From Opitutus sp. (lineage in GTDB: Bacteria; Verrucomicrobiota; Verrucomicrobiia; Opitutales; Opitutaceae): DNA of 64,000 nucleotides. Below, piece after piece: positions 17,202-25,531 of the stretch. The position numbers and the translations under genes are program-made. Where the stretch lies: assembly GCA_024707325.1 (NCBI GenBank), contig JANPZY010000001.1:2046501-2110500 (forward strand), read 5' to 3'. The notes below the pieces were generated by a model. It was not told the DNA's origin. It did not search any database and saw only the letters and a program-made list of their open reading frames with translations. Positions within the stretch are counted from its first letter, which is position 1; every line of letters starts with the position of its first letter.

Positions 17202-19967
17202 ATGGCCGAGATCACCAAGAGCTACGAACCGCGCGACGTGGAAAAGAAATGGTATGGCGCCTGGATGGACGCCAAGGCCTTCGCTGGCCACGTCGACGAA
17301 TCGCGGCCGGCCTACAGCATCGTAATCCCGCCTCCCAATGTCACCGGCGTGCTCACGATGGGCCACGTGCTCAACAACACGTTGCAGGACATCCTGATTC
17401 GCCGCGCGCGTCTCGAGGGGAAAAACGCCATGTGGCTCCCCGGCACCGACCACGCCGGCATCGCCACGCAGACGGTCGTCGAGCGCGAGCTGCGCAAGCA
17501 GAAGAAAACGCGTCACGATTTCGGCCGCGAAAAGTTCGTCGAAAAGGTCTGGGAGTGGCGCCACGAAAAAGGCGGCATCATTCTCGAGCAGCTTCGTCGC
17601 CTCGGCGCGTCGTGCGACTGGGATCGCACCGCGTTTACGATGGATCCGGAGTATTCGAAGCGCGTGCTCCACGTCTTCGTCGAGCTCTTCAAGCGCGGCT
17701 ACATCTACCGCGGCAAGCGCATGGTGAACTGGTGCCCGGTCTCGCTCACCGCGCTTTCCGACGAGGAAGTGATCATGAAGCCGACCAACGGCACGATCTA
17801 CCACGTGCGTTACGAGCTCGTCGATCAACCCGGCCGTTTCATCGAGGTCAAAACCACACGCCCGGAAACGATCCCCGGCGACGTCGCCATCGCGGTCCAT
17901 CCCGACGACCCGCGCTACACCGATCTCATTGGCCAAAAAGTGCGCCGCCCGATCGGGCCCGCCGCCGAGATTCCGATCATCGCCGACACGGCCGTGGACA
18001 AGGAATTCGGCTCCGGCGCGCTCAAGATCACGCCCGCGCACGACAAGGTCGATTACGAGGTCGGTCTGCGCCACAAGCTTCCGATCGTCGACGTGCTTCA
18101 GCCCAACGGCGTGCTCAACGAACTCGCCGGCCCCGAACTCGCGGGCATGGATCGCTTCGCCGGTCGCAAGAAAGCCGCCGAACTCCTCAAGGCCTGCGGC
18201 GCACTCATCAACGAGGAGTCGTATTCCAACAACGTCGGTTTCTCCGAGCGCGCCGACGTGCCGATCGAGCCGCGCCTCACCGAACAGTGGTGGCTCAAGT
18301 ATCCGAAGATCGAGGAAGCCAAGGCCGCCGTGCGCGACGGCCACATCAAGTTCTACCCCGAGCGCTGGTCCAAAGTTTACCTGCACTGGCTCGAGAACAT
18401 CCAGGACTGGTGCATCAGCCGTCAGCTCTGGTGGGGCCACCGCATTCCCGTTTGGTATCGCAAAGACGCTGACCGCTCCGATCCGCAGAACTGGCACGTC
18501 TCTGTCGACGGTCCGTCCGATCCGGAAAACTGGGAACAGGAGGAAGACGTGCTCGATACGTGGGCGTCGTCGTGGCTCTGGCCGTTTGCCACGCTCGGCT
18601 GGCCCGATGCGGACGCGATGAAGCGCGACGGCTTCGACTACTTCTATCCCACGAGCACGCTCGTGACCGGCCCCGACATTATTTTCTTCTGGGTCGCGCG
18701 CATGATCATGGCCGGCCTCGAGTTCATGGGCGACCGCACCGAGAAAACCGGTTCGGGCTCTCAACTCTCAGCTCTCAACTCTCAGCTTTCCGGACCGGAA
18801 ATCGCCCGGCGAATTCCGTTCCGGAATGTTTACTTCACTGGCATCATCCGCGACCAGCAGGGTCGCAAGATGTCGAAGTCGCTCGGCAACTCGCCCGATC
18901 CGCTCGACCTCATCGAGAAATACGGCGCCGACGGCCTCCGCTTCGGCATCATCTCCATCGCGCCTCAGGGGCAGGATATTCGTTTCCAGGAAGACCGCAT
19001 CGAGAGCGGCAAGAACTTCTGCAACAAGCTTTGGAACGCGTGCCGCTTCCGTCAGATGAGTGGCGAGGCGGGCGACAATTCCTCGATCGACGCGATCCTG
19101 CGCCGCCTCGAGCCCGCGAAGTTCGACGCCGACGACCACGCGATCCTTGACCGGCTCGTCGCCACCACGCGCGAGATTGATCGCTGCTTCGCTGAGTTCG
19201 AATTCAGCGCCGCCGTGCAGGCCTTGTATGGCTTTTTCTGGAATGACTTCTGCGACTGGTATGTCGAAGTCTCCAAGGCCAAGCTCCAGAATCTGGATAC
19301 AAAAGCCAGCTGCCTCGCGCTGCAGGATCTCGTGCTGCGCCAGACGTTGCTCCTCCTGCATCCGTTCATCCCCTTCATCACCGAAGAACTCTGGAGCCTG
19401 CTCGGCTACGGCGCGTCCGGCACGTTTATCGAAAATGCGCAGGTCGAAAACACCGCGCAACTGGAGGCGAAGCTGCAGGAGTTCAACGTCACTCTCGATC
19501 GCGCGCAGATCGCCGCCGTCGAAGGCGTGAAGACCTTCGTGTCGCAGGCTCGCGCGCTGAAAGCCGACCGCAATCTCGCCAGCCGCCGCGACGTGAAATT
19601 CCTCCTCACCGCGACCGACACCGCGTGGCAAACCGTCGAGGCCAACCTCGCGAAAATGCTCCGCATGGCTGGTGCGTCCGAGATCACGCGTCGCGACTCC
19701 GTCGAAGGCGCGCCCGCCGTCGTCACGCCGCTCGGCACGCTCTATCTCGACCTCGCGAGCTCCGTCGATGTCGGTGCCGAAAAGGCCCGCCTGACGAAGG
19801 AACTCGAAACGCTGGCGAAACACCTCGCCGGCACCGAGGCGCGTTTGGCGAACCAAGCGTTCGTGAGCAAAGCACCGCCCGCGGTGCTCGAAGGAGCGCG
19901 CAAACAACTCGCCGACCAACAGGCGAAACGCGCCGAACTCGAACGCCTGCTCAAAGCGCTCGGCTGA
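17202..19967 (+). CDS. valS: Valyl-tRNA synthetase
   Basis: 921 residues from an ATG at 17202; the open frame upstream shows no homology. Class I synthetase motifs are present: PPPNVTGVLTMGHVLNN (residues 43-59, the HIGH motif reads TMGH) and GRKMSKSLGN (near 556). The editing domain has the usual TTRPETIPGD. The anticodon-binding region and a C-terminal coiled coil (KARLTKELETLAKHLAGTEA) follow. It charges tRNA-Val and deacylates mischarged threonine. An unusual low-complexity insert at about residues 518-530 (SGSQLSALNSQLS) derives from a repeat. A strong terminator follows at 19981. Confidence 0.95.
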   Translation: MAEITKSYEPRDVEKKWYGAWMDAKAFAGHVDESRPAYSIVIPPPNVTGVLTMGHVLNNTLQDILIRRARLEGKNAMWLPGTDHAGIATQTVVERELRKQKKTRHDFGREKFVEKVWEWRHEKGGIILEQLRRLGASCDWDRTAFTMDPEYSKRVLHVFVELFKRGYIYRGKRMVNWCPVSLTALSDEEVIMKPTNGTIYHVRYELVDQPGRFIEVKTTRPETIPGDVAIAVHPDDPRYTDLIGQKVRRPIGPAAEIPIIADTAVDKEFGSGALKITPAHDKVDYEVGLRHKLPIVDVLQPNGVLNELAGPELAGMDRFAGRKKAAELLKACGALINEESYSNNVGFSERADVPIEPRLTEQWWLKYPKIEEAKAAVRDGHIKFYPERWSKVYLHWLENIQDWCISRQLWWGHRIPVWYRKDADRSDPQNWHVSVDGPSDPENWEQEEDVLDTWASSWLWPFATLGWPDADAMKRDGFDYFYPTSTLVTGPDIIFFWVARMIMAGLEFMGDRTEKTGSGSQLSALNSQLSGPEIARRIPFRNVYFTGIIRDQQGRKMSKSLGNSPDPLDLIEKYGADGLRFGIISIAPQGQDIRFQEDRIESGKNFCNKLWNACRFRQMSGEAGDNSSIDAILRRLEPAKFDADDHAILDRLVATTREIDRCFAEFEFSAAVQALYGFFWNDFCDWYVEVSKAKLQNLDTKASCLALQDLVLRQTLLLLHPFIPFITEELWSLLGYGASGTFIENAQVENTAQLEAKLQEFNVTLDRAQIAAVEGVKTFVSQARALKADRNLASRRDVKFLLTATDTAWQTVEANLAKMLRMAGASEITRRDSVEGAPAVVTPLGTLYLDLASSVDVGAEKARLTKELETLAKHLAGTEARLANQAFVSKAPPAVLEGARKQLADQQAKRAELERLLKALG
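18757..18790 (+). repeat. CTCAACTCTCA repeat inside valS
   Basis: The segment contains two copies of CTCTCAACTCTCAG in tandem and is read in frame within valS as SQLSALNSQLS. The same words appear in the intergenic inverted repeat at 29433-29530. It lies just before the strand leading to the KMSKS loop, where synthetases tolerate insertions. Confidence 0.6.
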
Positions 19968-19978
19968 TTTCCCAAACA

Positions 19979-20010
19979 AAAGAACCCGCCTTTCCGGCGG
20001 GTTCTTTTTT
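19979..20010 (+). terminator. Rho-independent terminator after valS
   Basis: AAAAGAACCCGCC, a TTTCC-type loop and GGCGGGTTCTTTTTT form an 11-12 bp stem followed by six T. It starts about 12 bp after the valS stop codon. Confidence 0.9.
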
Positions 20011-20030
20011 GTGTCCCAAGTCGCGACCAC

Positions 20031-20250
20031 GTCCGCACCCGGTCGAGCCAAGGTCCGTCCACGGTCGCGACGATGTGCGCACACGGTCGACCAGAGGTCC
20101 GCACCACGTCGCGACAAGGTGCGCACACGGTCGAGCGAAGGTGCGCACCTTGTTGCACACATGTCCGCACTCGGTCGCCCCAATGTGCGCACCGTTTTGC
20201 AAGCGAGTCCGCACCCGACTGCACGCGAGTCCGCACCGCGTCGCCGTGTT
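20031..20250 (+). repeat. 22-bp tandem repeat array B (10 units)
   Basis: Ten consecutive units of exactly 22 bp with no phase slips. Units begin GTCCGCAC or GTGCGCAC, and the second half is a variant of GTCGCGAC. For example, unit 4 is GTCCGCAC, CAC, GTCGCGAC, AAG. The first half is much better conserved than the second. It sits after the valS terminator and upstream of the ychJ-like gene, both on the plus strand. The rest of the gap 19968-20506 holds the terminator, a 77-bp element and about 170 bp in which I see nothing further. Confidence 0.85.
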
Positions 20251-20256
20251 GCCCAA

Positions 20257-20333
20257 GGTGGAACCCGCCGTCCCCGGCGGGTTTCTTATGTGTGCGTCCG
20301 CCCAACAGCCCGGCGAAGACGCCGGGCTCCACC
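20257..20333. repeat. 77-bp composite palindromic element, copy 3
   Basis: Begins GGTGGAACCCGCCGTCC and ends CGCCGGGCTCCACC, exactly 77 bp. It lies 6 bp after the last unit of repeat array B. Confidence 0.75.
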
Positions 20334-20506
20334 TCGCGACAAAGTCACCTATTAGGTTACTTTGCTCCGAACACGTCGTGCGAATGGAGCCGCGGCGCCC
20401 ACGCCGCGGCCTTCGCGAACCGCCTTTCGCGTCCTCTTTCGCCTTCACGGCACGCACCTCGCTTCCGTGATTGCACGCGGCGGACGCACTCGAATGATCC
20501 TGCGAC

Positions 20507-20998
20507 ATGAGCGACTGTCCCTGCGGCTCCGGCCGTTCCTACGCTACTTGTTGCGAACCGATCATCGCCGGCGCGCCGGCCGAAACCGCGGAAGCGCTGA
20601 TGCGCTCGCGCTACTCGGCTTACGTGAAGCACGCGTTCGATCATCTGGGCTCCTCGCTGTCCGAAGCGCAGCGCAAGGACTACTCGCCCGAGGAGGCGCG
20701 TCGTTGGTCGGAGAGTTCCGAATGGCTCGGCCTCACGATCCTGCGCACGGAGCAGGGCGGTCCGACGGATGAAGTGGGCCTCGTCGAATTCTCCGCGCGT
20801 TTCAAAACGAACGGCGAAGAACAGGAGCACTTGGAGACCGCGATCTTTTCGCGTGAACAGGGACGCTGGGTTTACGCCGGCCAGGTCTCTCCGCGCGGAC
20901 AAACGGTTCGCCGCGAAGCGCCGAAGGTCGGCCGTAACGACCCGTGCCCGTGCGGCAGCGGCAAGAAATACAAGAAGTGCTGCGGCGCGGCAGCCTGA
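20507..20998 (+). CDS. YchJ-family (UPF0225) protein with two SEC-C motifs
   Basis: 163 residues. The N-terminal [13 protein letters not shown] and C-terminal [15 protein letters not shown] are both SEC-C zinc-binding motifs. Between them lies a compact SnoaL/NTF2-like domain with MRSRYSAYV, as in E. coli YchJ. Each SEC-C motif has the C-x-C...CC pattern. The molecular role of the family is unknown; SEC-C tails often bind zinc and link proteins to translation or secretion factors. It is preceded by a repeat-rich gap and followed 38 bp later by ureE. No functional link to urease is apparent. Confidence 0.88.
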   Translation: MSDCPCGSGRSYATCCEPIIAGAPAETAEALMRSRYSAYVKHAFDHLGSSLSEAQRKDYSPEEARRWSESSEWLGLTILRTEQGGPTDEVGLVEFSARFKTNGEEQEHLETAIFSREQGRWVYAGQVSPRGQTVRREAPKVGRNDPCPCGSGKKYKKCCGAAA

Positions 20999-21036
20999 GT
21001 CGCGGGCACGTGGCTTGCTGACGCGAACCGCCCGCC

Positions 21037-21501
21037 ATGCTGCAACTGATCCACGCTCCCGTCGCTTCGCCCAATCTCGCCCTCGCCGAGGTGGAGTTGC
21101 GCGCGGAGCGTTTGCAGGTGGCGAAGCGACTCTGGCGCGCGACGGCGGTGGACGGACGCGAGTTCGGCTTCGAACTCGCGAGTCCGCTCAAGCACGGCGA
21201 CACGTTTTTCGAAACAGAGACGCACCGCTACGTGCTGCGTCAGGTGCCCGAATCGGTCGTCGAGATTTCGCTCGAGATGGCGCCGTCGGCTGCGGCCGGC
21301 ATCGGTTGGGCGGTCGGCAATCTGCACCTCGAATTGCAGTCGGAGCCCACGCGATTGCTCGCGCCTGACGAGCCGGCGGTGCGCGCGTTGCTGGAACGCT
21401 TGCAGGTGCCGTATCGGCGCACGGAAGCGGTGTTTCGTCCCGGGCGTTTCGCTCGCGGAAATCTGCCCACGCATGAACTCGGTCCCAGCCACAAACACTG
21501 A
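21037..21501 (+). CDS. ureE: Urease accessory protein UreE
   Basis: 154 residues with an N-terminal UreE domain and a C-terminal metal-binding region that includes GWAVGNLHLEL (the usual G-N-x-H box). It ends with a short His-containing tail, HELGPSHKH, rather than the long poly-His of some species. UreE is the nickel metallochaperone that delivers Ni to the urease apoenzyme via UreG. It overlaps ureF by 29 bp, so the two are translationally coupled. The structural genes ureA, ureB and ureC are not in this window. Confidence 0.85.
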   Translation: MLQLIHAPVASPNLALAEVELRAERLQVAKRLWRATAVDGREFGFELASPLKHGDTFFETETHRYVLRQVPESVVEISLEMAPSAAAGIGWAVGNLHLELQSEPTRLLAPDEPAVRALLERLQVPYRRTEAVFRPGRFARGNLPTHELGPSHKH

Positions 21502-22195
21502 GAGCGCGTCGGCCGCGTGGATCTGCGGACTTTTGCAGGCGGGCGATTCGTATTATCCGACCGGCAGCTACGCGCACTCGTATGGACTCGAAGGCCTCGT
21601 GCAGGAAGGCGTCGTGCGCGACCGCGAAACGCTGCGGGAGTTTGTATTCGTTTCCGTGATACCGGGCCTCGTGCACGGCGATCTCGCGCTGGCGGCGCAC
21701 GGATGGCGTGCGTTGGGAACTCCGGATTGGGCACGGATCGCGGAGCTTGCGCGCTTGTCGTCGGCGATCAAAGCGCCGCGCGAACTGCGCACGGCGTCGG
21801 AAAACATCGGACGTCAGCGCGCCGAACTTTTGGCGAACCTGCGCAGCGCACCGCTCGCGATCGAGTATGTGCGCCGTGCGACGGACGAGGGCTGGCCGCA
21901 CTCGTCGGCGCTTTCCGCGGCGCTGGAGGGGCGCGTGTTTGGCGCGCCGCTCGCGGGTGTGTTGAGCGGAGTTTTTTATGCGAACCTCGCGTCGATCGTC
22001 GCCGCGGCGATGAAGATTCTGCGGGTGGGGCAGAACGCCGCGCAGACGTTGCTCGTCGAAGCACTCGCGACGGCGCCCGAACATCTCGCGGTGGCCGAGA
22101 CGATCGCGATCGAAGACATCGGCTGGTTTAACCCGTGGCTCGATATCGCCGCCTCGCGTCACGAGTCCGCCGACGCGCGGCTGTTTATTTCGTGA
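21473..22195 (+). CDS. ureF: Urease accessory protein UreF
   Basis: 240 residues of a helical protein. The signature GDSYYPTGSYAHSYGLEGLV near the N-terminus corresponds to the S-D-x-x-F-P-x-G-x-x-x-H-S-x-G-L-E box of UreF. The C-terminus ARLFIS matches the conserved tail. UreF bridges UreD and UreG on apo-urease and gates GTP-dependent nickel insertion. It starts within ureE and is followed by a 112-bp gap with an inverted repeat before ureG. Confidence 0.9.
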   Translation: MNSVPATNTESASAAWICGLLQAGDSYYPTGSYAHSYGLEGLVQEGVVRDRETLREFVFVSVIPGLVHGDLALAAHGWRALGTPDWARIAELARLSSAIKAPRELRTASENIGRQRAELLANLRSAPLAIEYVRRATDEGWPHSSALSAALEGRVFGAPLAGVLSGVFYANLASIVAAAMKILRVGQNAAQTLLVEALATAPEHLAVAETIAIEDIGWFNPWLDIAASRHESADARLFIS

Positions 22196-22204
22196 TGAAA
22201 CATG

Positions 22205-22295
22205 AAACGCAAAGCGGAGAAGGTGCGCAAAGATTCACGAAAGCGGCGGCAGCGAACTTCGCGTTCTCTTCGCACGGCTTTGCGCCTTTGCGTTT
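22205..22295. repeat. Inverted repeat between ureF and ureG
   Basis: AAACGCAAAG at 22205-22214 is mirrored by CTTTGCGTTT at 22286-22295. Imperfect extensions of both arms (GAGAAGGTGCGCAAAG against TTCTCTTCGCACGGCTTTG) make a longer hairpin. Its transcript form could modulate expression between ureF and ureG. Confidence 0.6.
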
Positions 22296-22307
22296 AATTC
22301 CACTCCC

Positions 22308-22928
22308 ATGACTCGTCCTCCCAGAATCGGCATCGGTGGCCCGGTGGGCTCCGGCAAAACCATGCTCTGCCTGCGGCTCTGCCAGAAGCTGCGCGAGCGT
22401 TACTCGATGGCGGTCGTTACCAATGACATCTACTGTTCCGAGGACGCGCAGTTTCTGATTCGTCAGACCGCGTTGGCGCCCGAGCGTATCGTTGGCGTGG
22501 AGACGGGCGGTTGTCCGCACACGGCGATTCGCGACGACACCACAATGAACGATCAGGCGTGTCGCGCGCTCGAGGCGAAGTTCCCCGACCTGCAGTTGCT
22601 GCTCGTGGAGAGCGGCGGCGACAATCTCACGGCGACGTTTTCGCCGGAGCTGGTCGATGCGTTCATCTACGTGATCGACGTCGCCGAGGGAGACAAAATC
22701 CCGCGCAAAGGCGGACCCGCGATCCGGCACAGCGATCTGCTCATCATCAATAAAATTGACCTCGCTCCGCTCGTCGGCGCCGACCTCGGCGTAATGGAGC
22801 GCGACGCGAAGATGCAGCGCGGCGAGCGTCCGTTTCTGCTCTGCGATCTGAAACGCGAACACAACCTCGACGCGGTGATTGCGTGGATCGAACGCCAGGT
22901 GCTTTTCGCGGCGACCGTGAACAAGTGA
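22308..22928 (+). CDS. ureG: Urease accessory GTPase UreG
   Basis: 206 residues of a SIMIBI-class GTPase, the family's usual length. Walker [10 protein letters not shown] is at residues 10-18. TNDIYCSED and [13 protein letters not shown] (the metal-binding C-P-H) follow, then ESGGDNL and the base-recognition motif [10 protein letters not shown]. UreG powers nickel transfer to urease with UreE, UreF and UreD. It lies 112 bp after ureF and 21 bp before ureD, all on the same strand. Confidence 0.96.
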   Translation: MTRPPRIGIGGPVGSGKTMLCLRLCQKLRERYSMAVVTNDIYCSEDAQFLIRQTALAPERIVGVETGGCPHTAIRDDTTMNDQACRALEAKFPDLQLLLVESGGDNLTATFSPELVDAFIYVIDVAEGDKIPRKGGPAIRHSDLLIINKIDLAPLVGADLGVMERDAKMQRGERPFLLCDLKREHNLDAVIAWIERQVLFAATVNK

Positions 22929-22949
22929 GGCGCGGAGTCGCGGCACGGC

Positions 22950-23765
22950 ATGGCTGAACTCGACGGACATCTCGAACTGCGCGCCACGGCGTCGGCCGAT
23001 GGCCGCACGGTGCTGTCGCATCAGTCGTTTCGCGCACCGTTTCACCTTTCGAAGCCGTATGCGCACGATGAGGTGTTGCAGGTGCAGATCGTGAATCCCA
23101 CCGCGGGGATGCTCGAAGGCGATCGGCTGCGCGTGGACATTGCGGTCGAAAAGGGCGCAGCGCTTTTGGTGACGACGCCGTCGCACGCGCGCGTGTTTCG
23201 CGCGAAAGGCAACGGCGGCGTCACATGCCGGCAAACGCTGCGCGTCGCCTCGGGCGGATGGCTCGATTGGTGGCCCGAGCCGCTCGTGCCGCATGCGGGA
23301 TCGCGTTACGTGCAGGAAACGACCGTGGATTTGGAGAACGGAGCGGCGTTGTTTTTCTGCGATGCCGTTGCGCCCGGCCGCGTCGCGCGCGGGGAGGCGT
23401 GGAGCTGGCAGTCGCTGGAGATGAAACTCAACGTGACGCAGGCGGGACGTCCCATTTTGCGCGAGCGTCTCGCGCTTTCGGGCGAGCAGGCCGCGAAACT
23501 CGCAGGCTGGGCGGGTGCGAGCGAACCCTGGCTCGCGACCCTCGTGCTCGCGAGCGTGGGCGAGAACGCGATTTGTCAGAGAATCACGCAGGAACTGCAC
23601 ACGCCGCAGTGCTGGGTGGGCGGCAGCACGCTGGCTGGCGACGCGGCGTGGTCGGTGAGGATCGCCGCGCGCGATGGGCAGGAGTTGCGCGACGTCGTAT
23701 CCAAATTCCGGACACGTCTGGTCGAAAACTGCCCGAAACTGGCGGTGGATTTGCGTCGCGTGTGA
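22950..23765 (+). CDS. ureD: Urease accessory protein UreD (UreH)
   Basis: 271 residues of the beta-rich UreD fold. SKPYAHDEVLQVQIVNPTAG and GMLEGDRLRVDI correspond to the conserved N-terminal G-D block, and TTPSHARVFRAKG to the T-x-x-x-x-x-K region. WWPEPLVPHAGSRY matches the L-P-x-P-x-x-P-F-x-x-S/A-R-Y motif. UreD scaffolds nickel insertion on apo-urease. It is last in the ureE-F-G-D run and converges on the GntR gene, 21 bp away. In many operons ureD comes first beside ureABC; here it is last and the structural genes are absent. Confidence 0.88.
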   Translation: MAELDGHLELRATASADGRTVLSHQSFRAPFHLSKPYAHDEVLQVQIVNPTAGMLEGDRLRVDIAVEKGAALLVTTPSHARVFRAKGNGGVTCRQTLRVASGGWLDWWPEPLVPHAGSRYVQETTVDLENGAALFFCDAVAPGRVARGEAWSWQSLEMKLNVTQAGRPILRERLALSGEQAAKLAGWAGASEPWLATLVLASVGENAICQRITQELHTPQCWVGGSTLAGDAAWSVRIAARDGQELRDVVSKFRTRLVENCPKLAVDLRRV

Positions 23766-23786
23766 GCGACCGCCGTGCGGCGCGCG

Positions 23787-24479
23787 TTAGCCGCCCGCCG
23801 ACTCCGGAACCGACGAGAGATATTGCTCGAGTGCGATGCGATTGTGCTGACGCAGCAGCTGCTCCACGCGGTCGGCCTTGTGGGCTTTCGCGGCCTCCAG
23901 AATTTCCCAGTGTTCGGCTTGGGCATCGGCGGCGCGGAAGGAAAGCACGTCGAGGGAGAAGCGACGGATGCGGTCCCAGTGATCGAGCGTTTGTGTGAGC
24001 TCGGCGTTGACGCGCTTCAGGCCAGCGAAAGAAGCCAGCGTGAGGTGAAACTGTGCGTTCAACTCCGCCCAGCGATCGGGTTCGCGGGTGACGCGCACGG
24101 CGTCGAGCTGATTGAGAATTTGCTCCAAGGTTGCGAAGTCTTCCGATCGGGCGCGCGCGATGGCGTGACGGCACACCGCGCTCTCGAGTCCTTCGAGCAA
24201 GGTGAACAGCTCGATGACGCAGCAGCGCGTGATGCCTTTGACCACGACGCCGACGTGAGGACGGATTTCCACGAGACCTTCGGCCGCGAGCAACTGCAGC
24301 GCCTCACGCACGGGGATAGGGCTGATGCCGAGCTGACGAGCCGTCTCGTCGATGATGATGGTTTGTCCGGGAGCGAGGGTGAGTCGCAGGATGCGATCGC
24401 GAAGTTCGTGGAGCGCGAGTTCGGTCTTGGTCACATACGCGCGAGCGGACGAACTGGAGGCGATACGACGGGCGGTCAT
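23787..24479 (-). CDS. GntR-family (FadR/FCD type) transcriptional regulator
   Basis: 230 residues from an ATG at 24479. An N-terminal winged helix contains LRDRILRLTLAPGQTIIIDE and ARQLGISPIPVREALQLLAA. The FCD ligand-binding domain that follows (about residues 95-220) includes FHLTLASF and an EHWEIL segment with the usual metal-binding Asp/His pattern. It is divergent from the DapA-family lyase and its partner, so it probably controls them from the 82-bp shared intergenic region. The inducer is unknown; FCD regulators typically bind organic or sugar acids. Confidence 0.88.
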   Translation of the reverse strand: MTARRIASSSSARAYVTKTELALHELRDRILRLTLAPGQTIIIDETARQLGISPIPVREALQLLAAEGLVEIRPHVGVVVKGITRCCVIELFTLLEGLESAVCRHAIARARSEDFATLEQILNQLDAVRVTREPDRWAELNAQFHLTLASFAGLKRVNAELTQTLDHWDRIRRFSLDVLSFRAADAQAEHWEILEAAKAHKADRVEQLLRQHNRIALEQYLSSVPESAGG

Positions 24480-24520
24480 CGGAGCGCAGTTTACTGCTAC
24501 GGTTGACCGAGCTGCAAAAC

Positions 24521-24536
24521 CTATATCGTATATTCG
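24521..24536. promoter_or_regulatory. Possible GntR operator in divergent promoter
   Basis: The AT-rich pseudo-palindrome CTATATCGTATATTCG stands out in a GC-rich gap between the divergent regulator (start 24479) and the lyase (start 24562). FCD-type GntR proteins bind short AT-flanked palindromes in such positions. The symmetry is imperfect. Confidence 0.35.
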
Positions 24537-24561
24537 TAACTTTCTCCCCGCCGCGACTGTC

Positions 24562-25527
24562 GTGACCACCCCGCTGCCACCTCTCCGCCTGCGTCGTCCG
24601 ATCGAAGGCATCTCGGCCGTGCTGCTGCCGTTTACCGCCCGCGGCGAAATCGATTTCGCAGGCTGGGAGACGCTGTGCGAGCGCACGTGGCAGGCCGGCC
24701 TCGCGCCCGCGGTCAACATGGACACCGGCTACGCGAACCTGCTCACGCCGGCGGAGCGCGCAGATCTGCTCGCGCGAGCGGGAAAGCTTGCGCGCGGACG
24801 ACGTTTTATCGCGGGTGCATTTATCGTGGATCGCAACGGCGATGCGACCGACCTGTATCTGGCGGAAATCGCGGCGATCCGAGCCGCGGGCGGCACGCCG
24901 ATCTTGTTTCAAAGTCCGGCGCTGAAGGCGCTCGGACGCGAGAAGATGGTCGCGCTTTATCGTCGCGTGGCGGCCGAAGCGGGCGAACTGCTGGCGTTCG
25001 AGCTCGGCGAGATGTTTGCACCCTTCGGTGCGATCTACGACCTCGAGACCGTGCGCGCGCTGATGGAGATTCCCGAACTGAAGGGGATGAAACACTCCTC
25101 ACTCAGCCGCGAACTCGAGTGGCAGCGCTTGGCCTTGCGTGACGAGGTGCGGCCCGACTTCAAGCTCTATACGGGCAACGATCTCGCGATCGACATGGTG
25201 CAGTGGGGCAGCGACTACCTGTTGGGGTTGTCGGCATTCTATCCGGAAGCATTTGCGGTCCGCGATGCGTGCTGGGCCGCGGGACGGCCGGAGTTCTACG
25301 AGCTCAACGACTGGTTGCAGTATCTCGGCATGCTCGCGTTTCGTGCGCCGGTGCCGGCCTACAAGCACACCTGCGCGCAAACGCTTCGGCTGTGCGGAAT
25401 CATTGCTTCGAGCGAACCGCATCCGCGGGCGGCGCGTCGTCCGGACTCGGACGAAGCCATTCTCCAGCAGATCGTGGAAAAACTCGATCAACTCACCGCT
25501 GCGGCGCGCGCGGCCCTGGCGAACTGA
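24562..25527 (+). CDS. DapA/DHDPS-family aldolase or lyase
   Basis: 321 residues from a GTG at 24562 ([20 protein letters not shown]); the open frame upstream overlaps the divergent regulator. It is a TIM barrel of the dihydrodipicolinate synthase superfamily. The Schiff-base lysine is likely in [13 protein letters not shown], and TGND follows in the usual place. The catalytic tyrosine of true DHDPS (Y-N-x-P) is replaced: the segment reads ILFQSPAL. So it is probably not lysine biosynthetic DapA but a sugar-acid dehydratase or aldolase, as in catabolic operons. The oxidoreductase gene starts 4 bp after its stop. Confidence 0.75.
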   Translation: MTTPLPPLRLRRPIEGISAVLLPFTARGEIDFAGWETLCERTWQAGLAPAVNMDTGYANLLTPAERADLLARAGKLARGRRFIAGAFIVDRNGDATDLYLAEIAAIRAAGGTPILFQSPALKALGREKMVALYRRVAAEAGELLAFELGEMFAPFGAIYDLETVRALMEIPELKGMKHSSLSRELEWQRLALRDEVRPDFKLYTGNDLAIDMVQWGSDYLLGLSAFYPEAFAVRDACWAAGRPEFYELNDWLQYLGMLAFRAPVPAYKHTCAQTLRLCGIIASSEPHPRAARRPDSDEAILQQIVEKLDQLTAAARAALAN

Positions 25528-25531
25528 CGAC

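Noticed and set aside
20031..20250. Possible CRISPR array
   Set aside because: Units are contiguous 22-bp tandem copies without unique spacers, degenerate from one to the next, and no cas gene is present.
24562..25527. True dihydrodipicolinate synthase (dapA)
   Set aside because: The catalytic Tyr block is missing and the gene is in a GntR-controlled pair with an oxidoreductase, not with lysine genes.
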